Part shown: one piece after another, positions 17,769 through 29,253 of the stretch
Numbering within the stretch: position 1 is the stretch's first letter
How the letters are laid out: every line of letters begins with the position of its first letter
NCBI RefSeq assembly: GCF_000069945.1
Contig: NC_010545.1
Coordinates: forward strand, 558,001 to 622,000
Reading direction: 5' to 3'
Source: Corynebacterium urealyticum DSM 7109
Lineage (GTDB): Bacteria; Actinomycetota; Actinomycetes; Mycobacteriales; Mycobacteriaceae
DNA: 64,000 nt
Notes under the pieces: generated by a model
Database searches by the model: none
The model's input: only the letters and a program-made list of their open reading frames with translations
Told to the model about the DNA's origin: nothing
Made by a program: the position numbers and the translations under genes

Positions 17769-18464
17769 ATGATCATCGCTTTTGAGGGCATCGACGGAGC
17801 AGGGAAGAACACCCTGGTCACCGCGCTGGAGGCCGAACTGCTGGCCAGGGAGCTGCCCGTCGCGCGGGTGAGCTTCCCCCGTTACGAGGACTCCGTGCAC
17901 GCCCAGCTCGCACAGCGGGCACTGACCGGCCAGATGGGGGATCTCATCGACTCGATCCACGGCATGGCCACCCTCTTCGCCCTGGACCGTGCGGAGGTCG
18001 CAGAGCAGCTCGAGGACCTGGACGCCGATGGCTACATCGTGCTGATGGACCGCTTCGTGGCCTCCAATGCGGCGTACTCCGCGGCCAGGCTGGCTGAGGA
18101 AGCGACGGGCGGGGCTGAGCCTCTGGAACCGGCCCAGCACCCGGTGGTTGAGTGGGTTCGCAGTCTGGAGGTCGATGACCTCGGTTCCCCGGTGCCGGAC
18201 CTGCAGGTGCTGGTGGACGCCAGCGCGGAGGTCGCCGGCGAGCGGGCGAAATCCCGGGAACAGCAGGACGCCGCCCGCACCCGCGATGCCTACGAGTCCG
18301 ACGGCGGACTGCAGCAGCGCACCCTCGAGGCCTACCACAGCCTGGCTTCCGCCGAGTGGCTGGGCCCGTGGCAGGTCGTGGCCTCCGAGGCCGGAGGCGT
18401 GTCCGAGCGGGCCAGTCAGCTCGCCGACCGGATCGAGGGCGAATACCGGGAGCTGGAGCACTAA
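17769..18464 (+). CDS. tmk: Thymidylate kinase
   Basis: This is a 231-residue kinase (dTMP to dTDP). The P-loop is FEGIDGAGKNTLVTAL, with Asn where most TMKs have Ser. The DR motif is LMDRFVASNAAYSAAR, and the lid region contains REQQDAARTRDAYESDGGLQ. It sits between sahH (63 bp upstream) and mtrA (81 bp downstream), the same order as in mycobacteria, so it is probably co-transcribed with both. Confidence 0.93.
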   Translation: MIIAFEGIDGAGKNTLVTALEAELLARELPVARVSFPRYEDSVHAQLAQRALTGQMGDLIDSIHGMATLFALDRAEVAEQLEDLDADGYIVLMDRFVASNAAYSAARLAEEATGGAEPLEPAQHPVVEWVRSLEVDDLGSPVPDLQVLVDASAEVAGERAKSREQQDAARTRDAYESDGGLQQRTLEAYHSLASAEWLGPWQVVASEAGGVSERASQLADRIEGEYRELEH

Positions 18465-18545
18465 ACGCCACGGGCGTGTCTGCCCGACATAGTACAAAGA
18501 ACTAAAGACTTTAAACTCAAGAAAAGTGAAGGAAGCACTGCGCTC

Positions 18546-19226
18546 ATGACACCCAAGATTCTGGTGGTCGACGACGATCCGGCGATCTCGGAGATGCTCA
18601 CCATCGTGCTGCAGACCGAAGGTTTCGACACAGTCGTGGTCGGCGACGGCAACGACGCCGTCACCGCAGCCCAGGAGCATGATCCCGACCTGATCCTGCT
18701 GGACGTCATGCTGCCCGGAATGAGCGGGATCGACGTCTGCCGCACGGTGCGCGAGTTCTCCACGGTGCCGATCGTGATGCTCACCGCCCGTACGGACACA
18801 GTGGACGTCGTGCTCGGCCTGGAGTCCGGCGCGGATGACTACATCACCAAGCCTTTCAAGCCGAAGGAGCTCATCGCCCGCGTGCGGGCTCGGCTGCGTC
18901 GCAGCCCGGAGGAGGCCGATGAGTCCACCACCATTCGCGTGGGAGAGGTAGAGATCGACACGGCTGGCCATGAGGTCACCCGGGGCGGGGAGGTCATCAA
19001 CCTGACCCCGATCGAGTTCGACCTGCTGACCACCCTGGCCTCCCGGCCGGGGCAGGTGTTCAGTCGCGAGGAGCTGCTGGAGAAGGTCTGGGGTTACCGC
19101 AAGTCCGGCGACACCCGCCTGGTGAACGTTCACGTTCAGCGCCTGCGCTCCAAGGTGGAGCGCGACCCAGATGATCCGCAGGTGGTGCTGACCGTCCGCG
19201 GTATCGGCTATAAGTCGGGCGAGTAG
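18546..19226 (+). CDS. mtrA: Response regulator MtrA (OmpR family)
   Basis: This is a 226-residue regulator. The receiver domain has VVDDDPAISEML, the phosphoacceptor Asp in LLDVMLPGMSGIDVCR and the Lys in ITKPFKPKELIARV. The winged helix contains LTPIEFDLLTTLASRPGQVF and ends with the RG-IGYK motif. MtrA controls cell-wall hydrolases and osmoprotectant transport in corynebacteria. mtrB begins 3 bp after its stop codon, so the pair is translationally linked. Confidence 0.97.
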   Translation: MTPKILVVDDDPAISEMLTIVLQTEGFDTVVVGDGNDAVTAAQEHDPDLILLDVMLPGMSGIDVCRTVREFSTVPIVMLTARTDTVDVVLGLESGADDYITKPFKPKELIARVRARLRRSPEEADESTTIRVGEVEIDTAGHEVTRGGEVINLTPIEFDLLTTLASRPGQVFSREELLEKVWGYRKSGDTRLVNVHVQRLRSKVERDPDDPQVVLTVRGIGYKSGE

Positions 19227-19229
19227 CTG

Positions 19230-21332
19230 ATGCCCACCCCCGTCCCGCCGAATGGCCCGGCCGAGCCCGATGCGCTGGCTGATACCGAGTCGCACCGCCC
19301 GGCCGGCTCGTCAGTGCGCGCGGACGGGGGCGGCTCGGCCCCAAGTATGGGAGGGGACCGTATAGCGCAGCCGGGGGAGAGCACCCTGGCGGCGGCGTCC
19401 GCTGGGGAGGGCACCCAGCCCGCAGAGGCGGCTGGAGAGGCTGCCGCGGCGGGGTCCAGTGCGGCAGCGCCCGGTGCGTCCGACCCCGGTGCGGTGCATT
19501 CTTCGCTGGAGCTTGACGCCGCGCCGGCGTCGGGCCCGGAAAAGCCCACGTGGCGCTCCGCGCTGCGGCACCCCGCCGCCACGGCGAAAAGCCTGTGGTA
19601 CCGCCTGCTGTTCAAGTGGCGCACCTCGATCCAGGTGCGTGTGATTGGCTCGGTGTTCCTCTCCTCGGTGCTGGTCATCGTGGCACTGGGCTTCGTGCTC
19701 ATCGGCTTTTTGAACCAACAGCTGTTGGATGCGAAGTACTCCTCGGCAACCGAGGAGATCCACCGGGCCCGTGCGACCGTGGAGGAGCAGATCGCCGCCA
19801 CGGATACCTCTAACCCGCTGCCCGTGCGGCTCAGTGCCGCACGGGCGGTACTGGCGGACTCCGGGTCCACCGCGAAGTCCAGTTCCGCGGTCTACGAGCC
19901 GGTGCTGATGGCGAGCTCCTCCGCGGGGGATGAAGTCCGGGTGCCGCAGGAGGCGGTGATCCCGCCGAAGCTGCGCAACTTCGTGCAGCAAGGGCAGGTC
20001 GCTTACCAGTACACGACGATGACTGAGGGCACGCAGACTTTTAAGGCCTTGGTCATCGGCACGCCCGTGGCCAGCGACGTCTCCGGCATCGAGCTGTACC
20101 TCGTGCTGCCGCTGGATGCGGAGGAAACCACCCTGAACCTGATGCGCGGCCTCCTGTTGGCCGGCGCGATCGTGCTGCTGGTTCTCCTAGTCGTCATCGC
20201 GTGGGTCTTCGCCCAGCAGTTGACCGTCCCGGTTCGTTCCGCCTCCCGCATCGCCGAGCGCTTCGCAGCCGGCCACCTGCGCGAGCGCATGGTCGTGGAA
20301 GGCCAAGACGAGGTCGCGCGCCTGTCCATCTCCTTCAACGAGATGGCCGAGTCCCTGTCCGCGCAGATCCGCAACCTGGAGGAATTCGGGTCCCTGCAGC
20401 GCCAGTTCACGTCGGATGTCTCCCACGAGCTTCGCACCCCACTGACGACCGTGCGCATGGCCGCAGACCTCATCAAGGACAACGCAGAGAACCTCGACCC
20501 GATGACCGCGCGTGCGGCCGAGCTGATGGACAACGAGCTCGATCGGTTCGAGATGCTGCTCGGCGACCTGCTGGAGATTTCGCGCCACGATGCGGGCCAG
20601 GCGAACCTCTCGGCGGAGAAAATCGATATGCGCGGTGTCGTCCACTCCGCGTTGGCGCAGGTCCGCGGCCTTGCCGAGGACCTGGGCGTGGAGTTCCGAC
20701 TTGACCTGCCGGAGGAGCCAGTCACCGCCGAGGTGGATTCTCGTCGAGTGGAGCGCATCCTGCGCAACCTGCTGGCCAACGCGGTGGACCACTCTGAGGG
20801 ACACCCGGTGGAGGTGGCCTTGGCAGCCACGGAGCGCAATGTGGCGATCACCGTCACAGACCACGGGGTGGGATTGAACCCGGGCGAGGAAGAGATGGTG
20901 TTTAACCGCTTCTGGCGCTCGGATCCATCCCGCGAACGCCGCACGGGTGGCACGGGCCTGGGCCTGGCGATCGCCAGGGAAGATGCCAAGCTGCACGGCG
21001 GTGTGCTGGACGCCATTGGCGAGCCCGGGGTGGGCTCTTGCTTCCGTCTGACCGTGCCGCGTAAGGCGGGCTCAGCGGTAGGGACCTCGCCGCTGCCGCT
21101 GGTCGTGACAGCGGCGATCGAACACGACGCAGACGAGCCAGCGCACGAAGAGCCGCAGGAGGATGTGCGTCGGGCCGAGCAATCCGAAGACTCCGACACC
21201 CAGGCCACTGGGGCGAACGAGGCTCCTGCTCTCGGAACATCGGCGGATCAACCTGGTGAGCAGGCGACGGACCACGCGCCGGGGCTGATCAGCGGTGATG
21301 ACGCCCAGCGACCGGAAGGGGAGGAATCGTGA
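19230..21332 (+). CDS. mtrB: Sensor histidine kinase MtrB, with extended termini
   Basis: This is a 700-residue membrane kinase. Two membrane segments lie near residues 140-160 (VFLSSVLVIVALGFVLIGFL) and 307-331, bracketing an extracytoplasmic sensor domain of about 145 residues. HAMP follows, then HisKA with SDVSHELRTPLTTV (His near 399) and an HATPase with LLANAVDHSEG and GGTGLGLAIA. An Ala/Gly/Pro-rich cytoplasmic extension of about 130 residues precedes the first membrane segment, and an acidic tail of about 85 residues follows the ATPase. Both are longer than I know for M. tuberculosis MtrB (567 aa). Confidence 0.95.
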   Translation: MPTPVPPNGPAEPDALADTESHRPAGSSVRADGGGSAPSMGGDRIAQPGESTLAAASAGEGTQPAEAAGEAAAAGSSAAAPGASDPGAVHSSLELDAAPASGPEKPTWRSALRHPAATAKSLWYRLLFKWRTSIQVRVIGSVFLSSVLVIVALGFVLIGFLNQQLLDAKYSSATEEIHRARATVEEQIAATDTSNPLPVRLSAARAVLADSGSTAKSSSAVYEPVLMASSSAGDEVRVPQEAVIPPKLRNFVQQGQVAYQYTTMTEGTQTFKALVIGTPVASDVSGIELYLVLPLDAEETTLNLMRGLLLAGAIVLLVLLVVIAWVFAQQLTVPVRSASRIAERFAAGHLRERMVVEGQDEVARLSISFNEMAESLSAQIRNLEEFGSLQRQFTSDVSHELRTPLTTVRMAADLIKDNAENLDPMTARAAELMDNELDRFEMLLGDLLEISRHDAGQANLSAEKIDMRGVVHSALAQVRGLAEDLGVEFRLDLPEEPVTAEVDSRRVERILRNLLANAVDHSEGHPVEVALAATERNVAITVTDHGVGLNPGEEEMVFNRFWRSDPSRERRTGGTGLGLAIAREDAKLHGGVLDAIGEPGVGSCFRLTVPRKAGSAVGTSPLPLVVTAAIEHDADEPAHEEPQEDVRRAEQSEDSDTQATGANEAPALGTSADQPGEQATDHAPGLISGDDAQRPEGEES

Positions 21333-23059
21333 GGAAGCTCAAACTGATCGGCACCGCGCTGGTGGCCAGCGGAACTCTCGTGGCCACTGGATGCACGACG
21401 TTGCCCGGGGATTCCGCCCCGGAGGTGATTAGTTCCTATTCGCCCGCCCCGGACGTGGAGGACGTCGTCGAGCCGAAGGACAACCAGCCCTCCGACCTGC
21501 TGTTGCGTGACTTCTTTGCGGCGAGTGCCCATCCGGTCAGCGATTACGCGGCGGCCCGGAAGTTCCTCACCGCCGAGCGGGCGGACCAGTGGCACCCGGA
21601 ACGCAAGACGAAGGTGTTGGACCGTGTTTTCATCAACTCCGATGGCGCGGTGCGCGACGGCAAGGTCACCTACCGGGTGCGCGGCAATGTGCTGGGCACG
21701 CTCTCCCCAGGGGGAGTGTTTACCCCGGAGTTCACGGGGTATGAAACAACCTACGAGATGGTGCAGGAGCGGGGCCAGTGGCGGATTTCCAACCTGCGAG
21801 ATGCGGTGGTGCTGGACCGCGCGGACTTCTTCTCCGCCTATGAGGCCCGGGACCTGTACTTCGTTAACCCGCGTGGTTCGATGCTGGTGCCCGACCGGCG
21901 GTGGGTGTACACCCGCCAGCAGTCCACTGGGGCCTCGCTGGTTTCGCTGCTGAACAATGGGCCGAACTCGTTGCTGGGCGATGCGGTGAACTCGCTGGTC
22001 CCACCAACGGCGACGGTGCGTACCCAGCGAACCGAGGATGGCGAGTTCGAGGTGGAGTTCACCGGCCTGACCGGGCTGAACCCCGAAGCTCGCCGGCTGC
22101 TGGGAGCCCAGGTCGTGTGGACGTTGGCGGGGGCGGACGTGCGCGGCCCGTACCGGCTGATTGCAGATGGCACCCTGCTCTCCGAGGAGATCGGGGAGAC
22201 GTGGCGGGTCAACGACGTCTCTGAGTTTGACCCGCGTGCCAGCGCTGCGGCGACGCTGCGTGCGGTCTCCGGTGGCCAGGTGCGCGAGCTCAGCGAGTCC
22301 AACGTCGGCGCAGTGCCGATGGGCGGCTGGTTGGCGTCGAACTACATCGAGTCGCTAGCGGTCTCCTACCAGGAAAACATGTTTGCAGCGGTCGCGGGGA
22401 TGGGCGACCGTCCGCGCCGCCTGCTGGTGGGCAAATCGGAGGGAGCACCACAGGAGGTGCTGGAAGCGAAGTCCCTGACCCGCCCGTCGTGGAGCGGGGA
22501 CGCCCACGCCCTGTACACGGTGGCCGATGGACAGGACATCAAGCGCTTTGTGAACTCTGGGCGTACCGGAAACCTCGTGGAGGAGCCCGTGGACGCCGAA
22601 TCGGTGGAACGCCTGGGCCCGGACGCCCGGATCAGCATGTTCCGGGTCTCCCGCGATGGCGTGCGCGCCGCCCTGCTGATCGACGGCAAGGTGTACGTCG
22701 CGGTGCTGCACGACCGCGAGCGCGGCGGGGTGCGCCTGGGTGAACTGGAGGAGATCGGCTACCAGCTGGGAGACACCGCTGTCTCCGTGGGCTGGCAGCA
22801 CGATGGCACCCTGCTGGTTGGCACCCGAGCCAACGACGCCCCGGTGTGGCACCTGGCGGTGGATGGGTCGATGGCCCGGCAGGAGTCTGCGCGCAACATC
22901 GCGGCCCCGGTGGTGGCGGTGGCGTCCACGCCACAAGCGTTGTACGCCACGGATGGCCGGGCTCTGGTGATGCTGAACCGCGATGATTCTGACCCAAAGT
23001 ACTGGCGCGAGGTGCCGGGGCTGGAGGGGCAACGCGCGATCCCGGTGGTTCCCCACTAG
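21329..23059 (+). CDS. lpqB: Lipoprotein LpqB, MtrAB accessory protein
   Basis: This is a 576-residue lipoprotein. The signal peptide ends in the lipobox LVATGC, with the lipid-bearing Cys near residue 22. The mature part has a GerMN-like domain (LNNGPNSLLGDAVNSLVPPT) and a C-terminal beta-propeller-like region. In actinobacteria LpqB interacts with the MtrB sensor and modulates MtrA phosphorylation. The GTG start overlaps the mtrB stop codon by 4 bases, which indicates translational coupling. Confidence 0.94.
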   Translation: MRKLKLIGTALVASGTLVATGCTTLPGDSAPEVISSYSPAPDVEDVVEPKDNQPSDLLLRDFFAASAHPVSDYAAARKFLTAERADQWHPERKTKVLDRVFINSDGAVRDGKVTYRVRGNVLGTLSPGGVFTPEFTGYETTYEMVQERGQWRISNLRDAVVLDRADFFSAYEARDLYFVNPRGSMLVPDRRWVYTRQQSTGASLVSLLNNGPNSLLGDAVNSLVPPTATVRTQRTEDGEFEVEFTGLTGLNPEARRLLGAQVVWTLAGADVRGPYRLIADGTLLSEEIGETWRVNDVSEFDPRASAAATLRAVSGGQVRELSESNVGAVPMGGWLASNYIESLAVSYQENMFAAVAGMGDRPRRLLVGKSEGAPQEVLEAKSLTRPSWSGDAHALYTVADGQDIKRFVNSGRTGNLVEEPVDAESVERLGPDARISMFRVSRDGVRAALLIDGKVYVAVLHDRERGGVRLGELEEIGYQLGDTAVSVGWQHDGTLLVGTRANDAPVWHLAVDGSMARQESARNIAAPVVAVASTPQALYATDGRALVMLNRDDSDPKYWREVPGLEGQRAIPVVPH

Positions 23060-23172
23060 CGAGCTGCGATCGCGGGCGTCCCGCCCGAGAGCCTTTGGCA
23101 ATAAAAACCCAGAACTCTGAGGCGGCGCTGGGGTACAACAAGGGGGAGTACGCGGGGTCTTAAGGGGGCTAT

Positions 23173-23883
23173 ATGTTTGCTGGGGGCTGGGCCGAGGCAG
23201 CGGCGGACCTGCTGCTGCGTAACGACTGCATGTGCTGCGGGCGGCTCGCAGCGGCTGCGGGGAAGCTCGCCGGCTCGGCGTTGTGCGCGGACTGCGCCCT
23301 CGAGCTCACAGTGGCCCCGCAGCGGATCGATCCGCAGGTGCTGAGCGTTCCGGTGTTCGCCTGCGGTCCCTACGGCGGGGCGCACCGGGCGATTGTGCTC
23401 GCGGCCAAGGATCACATGCGGGCACCCGCCGCGAAGGTGATCGGCCGGGTGTGGGCCGGTGCGGTGGAGTACCTCGCGGCAGGGGGAGAGCTGCCGCACC
23501 CAGGGCTGCGTCCCGTCGCCGTTGTCCCAGCACCCACGCGCCGGGCTGCGGCGAAGGCCCGGGGCGGGGATATCGTCACGGCCGCCGCCCGTCAGCTGGC
23601 GCGCACGCAGCCGGGGATACAGGTGGTGGCAATCGCCGAGCTGGACGACCACGCCCCGGACGCGGTGGGTTTGAGCAGGCTGCAGCGGCGGGCCTCCCTG
23701 GCGGCGAACCTCCGGCTGCGCCGAGGTGACGTCGAAAAACTGGCGGAATTCAGCCGTGCGGGAGGGGAGGTGCTGATCCTCGATGACGTCTGCACGACCG
23801 GGGCGACGATCGCCCAGCTGGCGCTCGCCCTGGCGGCCCGAGGCGTGCCCGTCCGGGCGGCGCTGACGGTCTGCCACGCGTAG
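23173..23883 (+). CDS. ComF-family phosphoribosyltransferase-like protein
   Basis: This is a 236-residue protein with an N-terminal zinc-finger-like part (CMCCGR near residue 18, then CADCAL) and a C-terminal PRTase fold with the PRPP loop VLILDDVCTTGATIAQLALA. ComF relatives are involved in DNA uptake in naturally competent bacteria. No other competence gene is visible, so a housekeeping nucleotide role is equally likely. The position after lpqB matches M. tuberculosis Rv3242c. Confidence 0.87.
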   Translation: MFAGGWAEAAADLLLRNDCMCCGRLAAAAGKLAGSALCADCALELTVAPQRIDPQVLSVPVFACGPYGGAHRAIVLAAKDHMRAPAAKVIGRVWAGAVEYLAAGGELPHPGLRPVAVVPAPTRRAAAKARGGDIVTAAARQLARTQPGIQVVAIAELDDHAPDAVGLSRLQRRASLAANLRLRRGDVEKLAEFSRAGGEVLILDDVCTTGATIAQLALALAARGVPVRAALTVCHA

Positions 23884-23938
23884 CCGAAAAGCTCCATCGG
23901 GGGGTTGATAATCCGCTGCAGCGGGGGCAGCCGATCGG

Positions 23939-23944
23939 TATAGT
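23939..23944 (+). promoter_or_regulatory. -10 box of hpf
   Basis: TATAGT, about 75 bp before the ATG at 24020. There is no clear -35 hexamer at 16-18 bp. Confidence 0.4.
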
Positions 23945-24019
23945 TGCGGGTGAAGCATTCGTTACCAGCCAGCGGTAATTCCGTCGCTGGTCTGAAGCGA
24001 AAGAACCAGGAGGGTGAGC

Positions 24020-24697
24020 ATGTCGACCGACAACAAGAAGGCTGATTTCCAGGCTGAGGAGCAGGCTGTGCCGAACGCTCAGGTTGAGATCACCGGTCGC
24101 AATGTCACGGTGCCAGAGCACTTCGCGGAGCGCGTCAACACGAAGTTGGCCAAGATCGAGCGCCTGGACCCGACCCTGACGTACTTCCACGTGGAGCTCA
24201 AGCACGAGAACAACCCACGCCGCGCGGATGAGTCCGACCGCATCCAGATCACCGCGTCCGGCAAGGGCCACATCGCCCGCGCCGAGGCGAAGGAGGACTC
24301 CTTCTACGCCGCGCTCGAGGTCGCACTGGCCCGCATGGAGCGCTCCCTGCGCAAGGTGAAGGTGCGCCGCAAGACCCCGAAGTCCGGCCACCGCGCGCCG
24401 GTCGGCATGGGCGAGGCAACCGCAGCCCTGGTTGAGGAGGCAAAGCCGCACCAGGAGGAGAAGCCGGGCAAGTACGACGTCGATCCGTACGAGGATCAGT
24501 TCCAGCCGGGTCAGGTCGTGCGCTCCAAGACCCACTCCGCGAAGCCGATGAGCGTCGACGAAGCGCTCAGCGAGATGGAGCTGGTGGGCCACGACTTCTA
24601 CCTCTTCGTCAACGAGGAGAACTCGCAGCCTTCCGTGGTGTACCGCCGCCACGCTTTCGACTACGGCCTCATCACGCTGAAGCCGGAAAACAACTAG
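24020..24697 (+). CDS. hpf: Long-form ribosome hibernation promoting factor
   Basis: This is a 225-residue ribosome dimerization factor. The N-terminal S30AE domain (residues about 12-115) begins VEITGRNVTVPEHFAERVNT. A charged linker leads to the C-terminal dimerization domain near 165-220 (VRSKTHSAKPMSVDEALSEM, ending VVYRRHAFDYGLITL). The ATG at 24020 is chosen because AGGAGGG at 24008-24014 is well spaced from it; the GTG at 24014 overlaps that site. It should inactivate 70S ribosomes in stationary phase. It precedes secA1, as in M. tuberculosis. Confidence 0.95.
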   Translation: MSTDNKKADFQAEEQAVPNAQVEITGRNVTVPEHFAERVNTKLAKIERLDPTLTYFHVELKHENNPRRADESDRIQITASGKGHIARAEAKEDSFYAALEVALARMERSLRKVKVRRKTPKSGHRAPVGMGEATAALVEEAKPHQEEKPGKYDVDPYEDQFQPGQVVRSKTHSAKPMSVDEALSEMELVGHDFYLFVNEENSQPSVVYRRHAFDYGLITLKPENN

Positions 24698-24710
24698 CGG
24701 ATAACTCCTG

Positions 24711-24760
24711 AACTCGGGGTGGCCACGAAGCCTAGAGCCGTGTGGCCGCCCCGAGTTTTT
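24711..24760 (+). terminator. Terminator of hpf
   Basis: Outer stem ACTCGGGG / CCCCGAGT and inner GGCCAC / GTGGCC, followed by TTTTT on the plus strand. It separates hpf from the secA1 promoter. Confidence 0.85.
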
Positions 24761-24765
24761 ATGTG

Positions 24766-24796
24766 TTGCCGTCAGCCCCATCGAACAGAGTAGAAT
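24766..24796 (+). promoter_or_regulatory. Candidate promoter of secA1
   Basis: TTGCCG at 24766-24771 and TAGAAT at 24791-24796, spacer 19 bp. The leader to the GTG at 24872 is about 70 bases and carries repeated ACGTAGAAAA. Confidence 0.45.
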
Positions 24797-24871
24797 GATG
24801 GGCTGATCATGCGTCGAAGCTAGACAACGAACGTACGAGACGTAGAAAACGTAGAAAAGGACGAGCAGGTC

Positions 24872-27466
<2,595 letters not shown>

Positions 27467-28111
27467 CTAGATCAGGTGGATGTGTTCCACCCGCCACAGG
27501 CCGGCACGGAGCTCGCCCCGCGAACGTTGCGGGGAACGGGTACCGTGCCGGCCTTCGCCGTCGTCGAGGAAACCCGCGATGGCGCGCACGCGGCCGTCGT
27601 AGAACGCTGAGGCGGAGAAGCGGATCTGCCCAAAGCGGGTTTTCTGGGCGTGGACCCGCAGCAGGCGCGCGCCGCCGGTGGCGGGGTGGCTAGCTCGGCG
27701 GAGGTCCTCGATGACGGCCGGGGAGTAGGGGCCGCGGCGCAGGCTCATCGGTGCGCGGCGGCCTTCCCGCGCCTCCAGCCACAGGACGATCCAGCGGCTC
27801 AGGGTGCCTAAGTCCACGGTGTTGTGCGGGGTGCTCTGCGGGTTGCTGACCGGCGACGACGGCGACGCCGCGGCGTTTGCCGGCAGAGCTCCCGGTTCCC
27901 GGTGGGGTTTCCTAGACTCTGCCGCACCCGGCCTAGCCACTGGAGCTACAGGTGCTGTGGTGAGAAAGCGGGCCGCTGGCCCCTCCGCCTGCAGCCCCGC
28001 GGGGACGCGCAGGTAGTTGTATCCCGGCTTCGGTCTGGACGCCAGCGGCGGGATCTTCTTCGGCTTTTTCGCGGGCGTGCTCCCCGGTTTAGTCAGTGTT
28101 GGGCTCGTCAT
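27467..28111 (-). CDS. Rv3235-family protein
   Basis: This is a 214-residue protein of the actinobacterial Rv3235 family, function unknown. The N-terminal half is Lys/Pro-rich and looks disordered. The C-terminal half is the conserved domain, with LSRWIVLWLEAREGRRAPMS, VRAIAGFLDDGEG and a final WRVEHIHLI. The start at 28111 has GGGGGAAAG immediately upstream; upstream alternatives lack a site. It is convergent with secA1, and the two stop codons are adjacent. Confidence 0.72.
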   Translation of the reverse strand: MTSPTLTKPGSTPAKKPKKIPPLASRPKPGYNYLRVPAGLQAEGPAARFLTTAPVAPVARPGAAESRKPHREPGALPANAAASPSSPVSNPQSTPHNTVDLGTLSRWIVLWLEAREGRRAPMSLRRGPYSPAVIEDLRRASHPATGGARLLRVHAQKTRFGQIRFSASAFYDGRVRAIAGFLDDGEGRHGTRSPQRSRGELRAGLWRVEHIHLI

Positions 28112-28213
28112 CTTTCCCCCTCGTCCCCACGCTGTGTCCCGCGCATCCCCCCGATGCACGCAGACTGTGGACCTCAGCGTAGCCGAGGGCTGCGCGCCCG
28201 TGCCGGAAAATGG

Positions 28214-28219
28214 CAGAAT
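28214..28219 (+). promoter_or_regulatory. -10-like box of the HAD gene
   Basis: CAGAAT followed by 7 bases and the ATG at 28227, the same spacing as other leaderless starts in this window. Confidence 0.35.
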
Positions 28220-28226
28220 ATAGGGC

Positions 28227-28637
28227 ATGCGAGGACTAGTTGTTGACCATAATGGTGTGCTCGATGGAGCCGAAGAAGACCGCCGCCGTTGGCGCAAGCT
28301 GCTGAGCGCTGTCCGCGAGGAGGGCCTGGCCGTGGCCATCGTCTCCAACGCGCCGGATGATGCCTCCTCTGATCCGATCCGTCAGTGGGAGAAGGACGGC
28401 TACGTGGACACCGTCGTCCTCTCCGGCGAGGTTGGCGTCGAGAAGCCGGACGAGAAGATCTTCCAGGAGGTCGCGAGCCGCCTGGAGCTGCCGGTGAATG
28501 ACCTGGTGCTGGTGGATGATTCGATCATCAACGTCAAGGGTGCGGTGGAGGCCGGCATGATCGGCATGTACTACCAGCAGTTCGACCGGATGATCGTCGA
28601 GGTGCAGAACATCTTCGAGCTGGAGGGTGAGTTCTAG
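28227..28637 (+). CDS. Small HAD-like hydrolase
   Basis: This 136-residue protein has a HAD fold without a cap domain. Motif I reads VVDHNGVLDG, so the second catalytic Asp of DxDG is replaced by Asn. Motif II is AIVSNA, the Lys is in VGVEKPDEKIFQE and motif IV is VLVDDSIINVKGA. Substitution of the acid/base Asp usually lowers phosphatase activity, so the substrate and activity are open. The DUF6912 gene begins 1 bp after its stop codon, indicating coupling. Confidence 0.85.
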   Translation: MRGLVVDHNGVLDGAEEDRRRWRKLLSAVREEGLAVAIVSNAPDDASSDPIRQWEKDGYVDTVVLSGEVGVEKPDEKIFQEVASRLELPVNDLVLVDDSIINVKGAVEAGMIGMYYQQFDRMIVEVQNIFELEGEF

Positions 28638-28638
28638 G

Positions 28639-29157
28639 ATGCGCGTCTTCATCCCGGCGACCCACTCGATGCTCGCGGATTTCGCCCGCGATAGTGTGCT
28701 GCCGATCCGCTCCGGGGTGGTGTTCGGGCTGACCCAGGCGGTACGTGATTTCTACACCTCCGGGGACGACGAGGAGCTGGAGTACACGGCCTTCCTGGAC
28801 GCCGCGCGTGCGTCCTTGCGGCTGTTGGCGACGGAGGACGCCTCCGGTGCCGAGGAGGCCTTCCCGAACCGCCGGGTCGTCTTGGCTGCGGATATTCCGG
28901 ACGCCAACCTCACCGCCGATCCGACTGGCGGGGATTCCGTGCTGCGCGTGGACCCTGCTCAGCTGGAGCTGAAGCAGCTGCGCGCGATCCACACGGATGA
29001 CGAGGATGCGGAAGCCGCCACGCAGCGGGCCAAGGAGTGCATCGATGATGCGGATCTGGGGGATGAGGACGCGGAGCTCGCGCTGGGGGACTGCGAGGAT
29101 AACCTCATGAGCTGGTACGACAGCAAGGAGCTGGGGGTGCTCGTCGATCTGATGTAG
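28639..29157 (+). CDS. DUF6912 family protein
   Basis: This is a 172-residue protein of a conserved actinobacterial family of unknown function. It begins MRVFIPATHSMLADFARDSV, the conserved part of the family, and ends in an acidic region (DEDAELALGDCEDNLMSWYD). No catalytic motif is evident. It is translationally coupled to the HAD gene, so the two probably act in one process. Confidence 0.78.
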   Translation: MRVFIPATHSMLADFARDSVLPIRSGVVFGLTQAVRDFYTSGDDEELEYTAFLDAARASLRLLATEDASGAEEAFPNRRVVLAADIPDANLTADPTGGDSVLRVDPAQLELKQLRAIHTDDEDAEAATQRAKECIDDADLGDEDAELALGDCEDNLMSWYDSKELGVLVDLM

Positions 29158-29188
29158 CGGGGGCTACGGACGCTATTCGACAAGCCAG

Positions 29189-29237
29189 AGCCCGCGTGCG
29201 CCGCCATTGAGGCAGCGTGCGCGGGCTTGTTCCTTCT
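29189..29237. terminator. Terminator between the DUF6912 and rsgA genes
   Basis: Arms AGCCCGCG / CGCGGGCT, extended by partly paired bases, followed on the plus strand by TGTTCCTTCTGTT. It lies between convergent genes and can serve both. Confidence 0.6.
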
Positions 29238-29253
29238 GTTGACCTTCTCTGGG

